From positions 1 to 31,573 of IMG/VR virus record IMGVR_UViG_3300025897_000043: a DNA stretch of 31,573 nucleotides. One strand, written 5' to 3'. This DNA comes from a virus. Positions within the stretch are counted from its first letter, which is position 1. Every line of letters starts with the position of its first letter. The position numbers and the translations under genes are program-made. Shown here piece after piece: positions 6,897-13,900 of the stretch. The notes beneath the pieces were generated by a model. It had not been told where the DNA came from. It did no database searches and saw only the letters and a program-made list of their open reading frames with translations.

Positions 6897-8023
6897 CTTC
6901 CTTGTTTAATAGTAATAGTAGAACTACTCCCTCCGTTGGTAGTTATTTGATTTACTTTTCCTTCTTGTTCTATTCTTATATTGTAAGAACCTGATTTGTC
7001 TACGCTCATCTCTAGTGTATCTTCTATAGCTCTTAAGAACTTTAAGTTTGTGTCAGTAACAAAGGTACTGATCTGCGTATCCTTATCATAACCTACTGCT
7101 GTTCCTTTAACTCCGTCTGCTGACAAAGCTTTCTCAGCTTTACCTAACTCATCTACTTCTTGAATAATGTCTAAGAGATCTTCTAGAAAGTTACCTGCCA
7201 AATAATCTACATCAAGCTCTGTATATTCTAAATCATCTTTAGCTAAAGCATCTTCTTCAAGTCCATCAAACTCTAAAAAGTCTACATCTAATAGATTATC
7301 TACAGCAGTAACTGATTCATCTGTTTGAATCTCTTTAGTCTCTGGAGGATTTACAATAAGCATATTGTCAATCATATCTAGTGTTAGGTCTAATACTACA
7401 GCAGGAGTAGGTGCTGTTTCAAAATTATAGACTGTAGTAGCCTCATAAGCTTTGTTAAGTATTACCTGACCTAAGGCCGTATCAACAGTTATCTCCCCAC
7501 TTGCATTACCAAACTCATCAGGCAAAAGTATTACCAAAGCTTCACCAGTTTCTTTTACAGTTATTGTGAAGTCTGTCCCCCTTATTCCAATGGTTGCCGC
7601 GTGTGTCCTGATTGTAATATTATCTTTAGGTATGCGTGGCTTCTTACTGGATATAAATCTCCCGGTTCCTTTTACAAAATTAAGAGCCATACTTGACTTG
7701 CTAGGATTGACATCAAATACAAACTCATCAATAATCACATTGCTGTGTTCTGTTAAACGTATTGTTGTATCATCTCTAAACGTAACACCCATTCTACCTT
7801 GTGCAGTTTCTAGTTTGTCCATAGAGTTAAGCGAGAAATCAATCTCGCTCTTATAAGGTTTATCTCTTACTACTCTGGTATTTCCGTTTAATTGTGTAAT
7901 GTTTCCAATATTAACATCCAACGCTTGTGCCTTGATCGTCTTGGTTAATGCAAACTGTACCGTTAGAACCAGTAGAAGTAACTTTAACCCAATCTGAATC
8001 TTGTGTGCTTTGTTGATCCACAT
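6893..8023 (-). CDS. Secreted FecR-domain protein with a C-terminal curlin-like repeat
   Basis: 376 aa from the ATG at 8023, chosen because it places a signal peptide (basic start, core LKLLLLVLTVQFAL, AQA cleavage site near 32-34) at the N-terminus and follows a weak AAGAG. The upstream ATG at 8089 would bury that signal. Residues about 40-200 form a FecR domain: GRMGVTFRDDTTIRLTEHS (76-94), then a second block ending THAATIGIRGTDFTI (140-154). Residues 230-290 are very acidic. The last 31 residues contain IRIEQEGKVNQI and TITIKQGS, the strand-turn pattern of curlin repeats. The 5' end overlaps the curlin gene by 113 bases. A surface anchor, nucleator or partner for the curlin protein is inferred. 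It lacks the FecR-type inner-membrane regulator architecture, so it is not a sigma-factor regulator. Confidence 0.75.
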   Translation of the reverse strand: MWINKAHKIQIGLKLLLLVLTVQFALTKTIKAQALDVNIGNITQLNGNTRVVRDKPYKSEIDFSLNSMDKLETAQGRMGVTFRDDTTIRLTEHSNVIIDEFVFDVNPSKSSMALNFVKGTGRFISSKKPRIPKDNITIRTHAATIGIRGTDFTITVKETGEALVILLPDEFGNASGEITVDTALGQVILNKAYEATTVYNFETAPTPAVVLDLTLDMIDNMLIVNPPETKEIQTDESVTAVDNLLDVDFLEFDGLEEDALAKDDLEYTELDVDYLAGNFLEDLLDIIQEVDELGKAEKALSADGVKGTAVGYDKDTQISTFVTDTNLKFLRAIEDTLEMSVDKSGSYNIRIEQEGKVNQITTNGGSSSTITIKQGS

Positions 8024-8618
8024 CAAAGGCTCTTGAACTTCCTGTGTGTGTAAGGTGAAAATATCCCTGGGCATAACCATCTCCATCATAATTTACTGTA
8101 TTACTATCGCCATCTATATTCATATAATTAGTAGCTGAATCCACATCAATGTCAGCATTAATAGTATTACTAGAACCTTGCACAGTCCAATCTATATCTG
8201 CGCTACTTGCTAAAGCACTAGTAGCTAGATCAAGTGTAAAGGTGTTGGTACTACCTGTCACTTGGACATTAACGTTTGAACCATCTGCACCAAACGAATT
8301 GGTTGAATCCATTTTAGATGTGAACGTGTTAGTATCGCCATCAAAATTAAAGTAACCTGTGTATGAATCTGCATACATATCTCCTAGAAATTTGTTAGCA
8401 TCACCAATCTGATTTATGTCTAACGTCATGGATGTTCCGTCAAGATCCAAGGCTGTCATTGAACCTGCTACTGCAGTAAGACCACCTATAATGTTACCAC
8501 TACCTAACTGTTCAAGATCTATATTAGCTGTAGCTCCTACTTGATCTACAAAGATTTCGTTGTCTGAAGCTGTTGCGGAAATGCTAACAAGCATTAACAA
8601 GCTAATTAATTTCTTCAT
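7911..8618 (-). CDS. Secreted curlin-like (CsgA/CsgB-type) amyloid repeat protein
   Basis: 235 aa with a clear signal peptide (MKKLISLLMLVSISATAS). The mature part is a ladder of imperfect repeats of about 22-26 residues with the strand-turn pattern hydrophobic-x-hydrophobic-x-Q-x-G-x-x-N: VDQVGATAN and LEQLGSGN (25-42), INQIGDAN (68-75), then FNFDGDTN, VQVTGSTN, WTVQGSSN, MNIDGDSN, LTHTGSS and VTSTGSN to residue 219. This is the curlin arrangement, in which stacked Gln/Asn ladders form a cross-beta fibre. The early repeats keep the Gln; later ones often lose it, keeping Gly and Asn. Two cysteines lie at the C-terminus (223 and the last residue, 235), unusual for curlins. It is acidic. It overlaps csgG by 17 bases upstream and is the presumed cargo of CsgG/CsgF. 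Confidence 0.78.
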   Translation of the reverse strand: MKKLISLLMLVSISATASDNEIFVDQVGATANIDLEQLGSGNIIGGLTAVAGSMTALDLDGTSMTLDINQIGDANKFLGDMYADSYTGYFNFDGDTNTFTSKMDSTNSFGADGSNVNVQVTGSTNTFTLDLATSALASSADIDWTVQGSSNTINADIDVDSATNYMNIDGDSNTVNYDGDGYAQGYFHLTHTGSSRAFDVDQQSTQDSDWVKVTSTGSNGTVCINQDDQGTSVGC

Positions 8619-9444
8619 ATTCCCAATACCCCCTGGTTATTCCTATTTTAATTATTTGTAAAACACCTTCTTCTATTGCCTGTTGTAGAGCTATAGAGGT
8701 ACTTTCGTTCTCTGCAACTCCTCCTTCTACTTCAATAAGTCTTCTGCCTTCATCTAAAAATCTAAACACATCCTGCGAAAGACCTGCTGATGTAACTGTT
8801 TTAGATACTAATACTTCTATTAATATTTCTCCTGTTGAGACAGAAACTAATCTCAAAGATATGGTAATTAAATCTTCTCTATACTGTTTAGAACTTCCTA
8901 GACCTAACAGTCTTGCTCCTGCGCCTCCAGATTTTATATTAGAATCATACGATAACACTCCTCCCTGAATCAAGAGTCCTGCTAGTAAAAGAGGTTTGAC
9001 GCTGCTGTCCTCTTCAAATGTTTCTCTTGTTGAACGTATAAGTTGTCTTTCTTTAGTAAGTGAATCTAATCCTACGCGCTCTGCAACTTGAAAAAACTTT
9101 CCCTTTGCAGCTTGTTTTAAAGCTCTGATAAGAAATGCTTCAGGGGCCTGCGTAATTGCAGTACTGAACAAGGCAAACTGCCCATTACTTCTGCGCTGTC
9201 CTGTGTGATCTCTAAAGCTATTAGGGTATATAGCTATTACTGGTTTTCGTATTGCTGCAGGAAGTTGTTTTAATTCTTCAGACTGTAGTTCTAATACAGA
9301 AGAACTTTTTATTACAACATTAGGTATACCGCTTCCGTTTAATAAATCTTTAGATGCACAACTAGAAAGTAAAAGTACCAATAGGCACAGTAATACTGGT
9401 CTGCCCCCCATTTTCGTCTGTAATAGTAAGCGTGATAAGTTCAT
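8602..9444 (-). CDS. csgG: CsgG-like outer-membrane lipoprotein secretion pore
   Basis: 280 aa from the first ATG (9444); a TTG at 9462 or an ATG at 9411 are also possible. Lipoprotein signal peptide with lipobox LSSC (Cys29), +2 Ala, which suits outer-membrane sorting. The body follows E. coli CsgG closely: FSTAI against FSTAV, then GLDSLTKERQLIR, YDSNIKSGGAGARLLGLG against YESNVKSGGVGARYFGIG, VSVSTGEIL against VNVSTGEIL, VFRFLDEGRRLIEVEGG against VFRFIDYQRLLEGEVG, and a final GITRGYW against GIDRGLW. CsgG assembles as a nonameric pore that exports curli subunits. Anchoring on FSTA, Phe93 matches pore residue Phe56, while Asn55 becomes Leu92 and Tyr51 becomes Gly88. It overlaps csgF by 83 bases; the lipidated Cys codon (9360-9358) begins one base after the csgF stop. 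Confidence 0.93.
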   Translation of the reverse strand: MNLSRLLLQTKMGGRPVLLCLLVLLLSSCASKDLLNGSGIPNVVIKSSSVLELQSEELKQLPAAIRKPVIAIYPNSFRDHTGQRRSNGQFALFSTAITQAPEAFLIRALKQAAKGKFFQVAERVGLDSLTKERQLIRSTRETFEEDSSVKPLLLAGLLIQGGVLSYDSNIKSGGAGARLLGLGSSKQYREDLITISLRLVSVSTGEILIEVLVSKTVTSAGLSQDVFRFLDEGRRLIEVEGGVAENESTSIALQQAIEEGVLQIIKIGITRGYWEYEEIN

Positions 9445-9817
9445 TTTCAACTTTGTATTCAATAGTATTTCCTTCTAGCTCAAGTGATCCTGATGTTTGT
9501 GGTGTCTCACCAAATAATTGTTCTACCATTTGCCTAGATAATTGTGCGTAGATTCTGCTTTCTAAATTTCTTATAAACCTTGCAAGTGTAGTGTTATCTG
9601 CTTCTCTAGCTAACTGATCTTGATATGCTTCTATCTCTTCTTTAATAGCTTGCTTTCTTGTAGCTTCTTGGTTCTCTATTGTAAGATAGTGACTGCTAGT
9701 ATTTACTCCAGAAAAGCTAGGACTTTTAAATTTAAATAACAATTCGTCTGCAAAGATATCTCCTTGCCAAATAAAAAAAGCTATTAGGTTAATTTTAATC
9801 TTTTCTTTGATCTTCAC
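9362..9817 (-). CDS. csgF: CsgF-like curli assembly factor
   Basis: 151 aa with a GTG start, the only start that keeps the signal peptide (basic KIKEKIKIN, core LIAFFIW, cleavage near FA-DE at 23-24). The mature N-terminus DELLFKFKSPSFSG matches E. coli GTMTFQFRNPNFGG, the segment that plugs into the CsgG pore. The C-terminal domain matches too: LARFIRNLESRIYAQLSRQ, a GSLELEGNTIEYKVE strand and LTITDENGGQTSITVP against LNVTDRKTGQTSTIQV. CsgF binds CsgG at the cell surface, narrows the channel and couples secretion to fibre nucleation. It follows two holin-like genes (23-base overlap) and leads the curli-like locus. No CsgE, CsgC/CsgH or CsgD was seen nearby. Confidence 0.9.
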   Translation of the reverse strand: MKIKEKIKINLIAFFIWQGDIFADELLFKFKSPSFSGVNTSSHYLTIENQEATRKQAIKEEIEAYQDQLAREADNTTLARFIRNLESRIYAQLSRQMVEQLFGETPQTSGSLELEGNTIEYKVENELITLTITDENGGQTSITVPIGTFTF

Positions 9818-10145
9818 GGTCTGCTTTTGCCACCTTATCTATTTCAATTAAATTAGGAATACCAAGTAATGTTTTTAGTAAAACATCTTGACGTATAGTT
9901 TGATTATCAAGTGCGCGTACCCTATCAATTAAAGCTACAATTATTCCGTATTGAGCATCAAGTTTAGTGCTTAGTCTTTCTTCCATTGCGTTAAGACTAG
10001 CATCTACTTTTTCATCAACTACATCTATCTTAGCTTCCATACCATCAATAATGCGGTTAATAAGTTTCCATATAAAGAAACCTAAACCTAATGCAGATGC
10101 AACTGGAAAGCCTACCTGATTAATCAGATTTATAATGTCTTCCAT
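9795..10145 (-). CDS. Membrane-anchored coiled-coil protein, holin-like
   Basis: 116 aa. One hydrophobic segment near the N-terminus (VGFPVASALGLGFFIWKLI, about residues 11-29) followed by a long charged coiled coil (MEAKIDVVDEKVDASLNAM to about residue 85) and a basic tail. Small proteins of this plan include BhlA/UviB-like holins, and its position right after a three-helix holin-like gene supports a lysis role, but no family signature is decisive. It shares one base with the holin-like gene upstream and overlaps csgF by 23 bases. A second protein of similar plan is encoded at 22690-22929. Confidence 0.7.
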   Translation of the reverse strand: MEDIINLINQVGFPVASALGLGFFIWKLINRIIDGMEAKIDVVDEKVDASLNAMEERLSTKLDAQYGIIVALIDRVRALDNQTIRQDVLLKTLLGIPNLIEIDKVAKADREDQRKD

Positions 10146-10630
10146 TACTTATCGTCTTTACTTCCAGTATTAGACGCTCCAAAATAAAAAGATATAATAG
10201 CACTTGCAAGACCACCAAGATAACCTAGCACTAAGTTGATCAACGCTTCGCTGTTCTGCTCTGGAGGCTGCAGAGTAATTAGAAAAATGTAACCCATAAA
10301 GCCACCAACAACAACTAATCCCATGATTCTAGATGTCCAATCTTTAGAAAATTTCCCTCTTGCATCTTGTATGTCTTTAGTTTGAAGATCATATAGATCT
10401 ACATCTAACTCTTTCATTTTTACTTCAAAGTCTGCATCAATCTTTTTAATCTCTGCAAGTTGTTCTGGTGTGGCTGCTTGTACTGCTTGCTCTATTTTCT
10501 TAGGTGTAGGCTCACATCCTAAAGTTTCAGCAATCATATTAGCTGCCATATTGCCCATAGGCCCACCCAGGGCTGTACCGATTGTTGGAGCTACTGCGCC
10601 TATTAAGTTTTTTATCATTCCAAATTTCAT
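10145..10630 (-). CDS. Holin-like protein, gene-transfer-agent 3TM holin type
   Basis: 161 aa. The N-terminal glycine-rich segment (APTIGTALGGPMGNMAANMI, 14-33) is moderately hydrophobic. A charged middle (40-100) resembles an amphipathic helical hairpin. Two clear membrane segments close the chain (102-120 and 127-150), ending in YFGASNTGSKDDK. This layout matches the three-segment holins found in gene transfer agents and many marine phages. Holins open the inner membrane at the end of infection. It lies just downstream of the transglycosylase-bearing virion gene and just upstream of the curli-like locus. No separate endolysin gene is visible in the window. Confidence 0.75.
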   Translation of the reverse strand: MKFGMIKNLIGAVAPTIGTALGGPMGNMAANMIAETLGCEPTPKKIEQAVQAATPEQLAEIKKIDADFEVKMKELDVDLYDLQTKDIQDARGKFSKDWTSRIMGLVVVGGFMGYIFLITLQPPEQNSEALINLVLGYLGGLASAIISFYFGASNTGSKDDK

Positions 10631-10631
10631 T

Positions 10632-10901
10632 CTACTTGCCTCTAGTTAGTTCATCAGGACTAAAACGTATATTACTTTCTAGTATTCTATCTACAGAATC
10701 CATAATTATTTCTAATGGTAATTCTGGCATCCCCTTTAAATGAGCTTCTAAAAGCTCTTCATAAACTTTTCTAAACTCTTCTCTTTTTAACCAAGCTAAA
10801 TCTTGTTTAGTTCGCATCTTGCAATCTATGCGATACGCTCTATCTAAGTCATCTTCATGGTACATAATAAGTATATCTTCTGAATACATATCTTTACTCA
10901 A
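10632..10901 (-). CDS. Small hypothetical protein (89 aa)
   Basis: Not recognised. Acidic at the start (MYSEDILIMYHEDDLDRAY), then a likely helical stretch (DLAWLKREEFRKVYEELLEAHL) and PELPLEIIMDSVDRILES. No membrane segment. It overlaps the large virion protein gene by 8 bases and ends one base before the holin-like gene. Phages often keep a small terminase subunit or a lysis accessory protein at this position, but I see no signature of either. Confidence 0.65.
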   Translation of the reverse strand: MSKDMYSEDILIMYHEDDLDRAYRIDCKMRTKQDLAWLKREEFRKVYEELLEAHLKGMPELPLEIIMDSVDRILESNIRFSPDELTRGK

Positions 10902-13900
10902 ATCTAGTATTTTTAAATTTATCTAGATAATCAGAAAGTTTAGTACCATAAGCATCTTGCTTATCTCCTTCTCCTAAATTTCTAATAAACTGTTTCATAC
11001 CTGTAAAGCCTCCTAAATGAGCAACACCAACCATTCCTGGTTCTGTAATAGCTACTCCATTAATTTTTTGACCAATATATTGATCCAGTTTATTTCTTTT
11101 AATTCCTTTTCTAATATCACTAACATGCCAATCAAATACTTCATCTTGTAATTTTTTATCTGCTAAAAATTCTTCATTAGTAAAAGATGTATTATATCTA
11201 TCTTTGTAATCTTTTAATCTACTCTTACCAAATTGATACGCACCCATATATCCTAGACTATTTACAGCTTCATAATTTCCAGAGCTTTCACTATCTCTTA
11301 ACTTATCTTTAAATAGTTTAGGTAATATTATTTCATCAGTTACTAAAGTTCTAGGAACAGCTTGTGCAGCTCCTCCTATTAATACAGCGTCTTGTGTTTG
11401 AAATTGTATATCTTCCATTTTTGTTTCAGCCCTGTTTGCTGCACCTTTAGCTCTTCTTAAAAGTGCGCCTAAAAATCCTCTAGCTCTTTTTAATAAACCA
11501 CCTAAGAATACTTGTTGTCTTCTATCTAGTATTTCTGTAGCTAAAAACTGGTTCTCTCTAAGTAATGTATAGCCCTCTTTAGTCTTTATAGCATCATAGC
11601 CTAGTTTAAGTATTTCATTCTTTATTAAAAAACTTTTACTTTTAGTAATTAATTTTTCTTTATTAGCAGTCCTATCAGGATCATCATTAAGAACATCATC
11701 TCTAAGAGTAAGTTGATAGTTTGTTTCTTTAATAATTTCATTAGCAATAAAATCATCTGTATATATTATATCATCTTTATTTTTGTTAATACTTTCTTGT
11801 ACAGTTTCTAGTTCTGTATTATCAATATCTAATTCTAATAACTTATGAAATTTAATTTTACCTGCTACGTTTCCTCTGCCTTTAGCTTTGTATACAGGAA
11901 CTCCAATAGTATCTGACTTGCGGTATGCTTCTAGTTTATCTGCAACTGTAAAGCCTTTTAAGTCTATGTAGAATGTATCTTTAATATCTAATGTAGGTAA
12001 CGTATCTTCTGTATGCAAAGCAATAGGAGTTGTGTCTGTAGTTCCATATTCATTTTGATCTCTAGTTAAAAACTTATAAACATCTGTTATATTATTGTTG
12101 TTTTGTGTAACTTCTCCACCTTCTGCAAAAGACTCTACAGAATCTTTATCATATACAACTCCTTGTCCTAAATTCCTAGTAAATTTTTTAATATCATTTC
12201 TAGAAGGAATTACTCCAAAAATTTTCTCATTCTTTTTAAGAGCAGAATAAAAAGGAATATTAGTTCCAAGAATTTCAGGAATACTTTTATCTGTAACTAC
12301 AGAATCTATAAGGTCTGCAGGAAGAGGCCCTAATGGAGCTTTAATTGCTGCAGCTGTTTCTCTACCGCCATACTTAGCCCCTTCAAGATATTTATGTATA
12401 TATTCATAAGGCCCAAATCCACCCCATCTTCTTATAGCTTCTCCCATAACTTTACTATCTTCTTCTTGTAAACTTCTGCCTTCACTTCTAATAGCATTAG
12501 TCATAACAGCTACCCCTGTCATCATAGTTGTTGCTCCCATAATTTTAGGAACATTAGCAACAGGATCTCTTACCATATTTCTTGCCATACCTTTAAGTAC
12601 TGTATTATTAAATGCTGTAGGATAACCTGCAAACTGTACAAATAGTTGCGCCCAGTAGCCACTCATCCATAAAGGTTTACTTCCTTCTGCAGCTGTAGGA
12701 TTAAGAATAATTTCTCTAGCAAATAAAGCAGAAGCAGGAGAAACTTGCTCTTCAAAAAAAGTACTATCTCTAAAAGCTTGTTCATTAAAAATACCATCAG
12801 CATCTACATTACTTTTATAAGCTATTAAAGCTTGATTACTGTCAATACCTATTTCAGCTAATTGATCTACTCTTCTTTGTTTCATTTTAGGAGACAAAGT
12901 TACTCCATAGAAATTGGTATTATCGTTTAATTCGTTAAGTATTCTAAGTACTTTTTGTTGTCCAAATTTATATGCTCCCATTTGAACAGCTTGTGTCCAG
13001 GGAGTTAGTCCGTTTAAATTAAAAAACCAATTAGAAATTTTCTTTGCTGTACCGCTTTGCAAACCTTCTCCATACATACCTTCAATTCTATCCATTACAG
13101 AATTTTCTAAAGACAACCCTGCTTGATAAGTATCATATAAATCTTCATCATCTAATTGTTTAAAGAGTCTTGTTCTTTTACCTGTTAGATTAGCAATGCG
13201 ATCTCCTGCAGTAACAAAAGCTTTCTTTGCAAATTTTGATCCTGCTACAGCAAACGATTTACTTAAATTAATAGCGTCTGGTAAATCTGCTCTAGATAAA
13301 GCAATCAAAGGTTCAGTAAGACTAGACACCGTAGCAAAACCTAAGTGAGCTAGTTGCTGTGAAACCTTTAAAGCATCTACTGCGTTTCTACCAAACTTAC
13401 CTACATAAGCAGGAACAGTATCCTCTACTCCTGCAGTTACTTTATACAGTTTAGTTAAGTTATCTACTAACTCTTCTCTGTTATATTTTTGTCCAAATTC
13501 ATCAAGCTCATCTATAATAGGTTCAATAAATCTTTTATTAAATTCTCTTTCGCTTCTTCCAAAATATCTAGCTTTTTCTATAGTTTTACCCATACTTAAA
13601 GCATAGTCAGTAACTACAGATTGAACATCTGTATTTACAAAACCATATTTTTGTAAGTCTGTATCTGCAATATCATCAAAAGCTCTTTCTTTCATAAAAG
13701 TATTACTGCCAAGTTTAGGCATACTACCTTTTAAATTTTTGTATTTAGGATCAGCTTTATTAATTAAATCTTGCACTATAACTTGAGCTTTAAATTTTCT
13801 AGCTGCAAGATTAAACTCATCTGCTAACTCTGGTCTAAGAGCTAATAAATTTTTCTTAGTACTTACATTTACTTGTAGATCAGTTAGATTATATTTTTTC

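Noticed and set aside
6900-6935. Short palindrome agtagaactact near the convergent junction as a terminator
   Set aside because: Five-base stem with a two-base loop and no T-run; too weak to support termination.
7566-7856. 96-codon + strand open frame within the FecR gene
   Set aside because: Antisense to a clear FecR domain with a signal peptide; no independent support.
6893-8023. FecR gene as a sigma-factor regulator of an iron-uptake system
   Set aside because: No sigma factor or TonB receptor nearby; the protein has a signal peptide rather than a membrane-spanning regulator layout, and it sits in a curli-like locus.
8023-8089. Upstream ATG at 8089 as the FecR start
   Set aside because: It would add 22 residues before the signal peptide and bury it; the ATG at 8023 gives a standard signal sequence.
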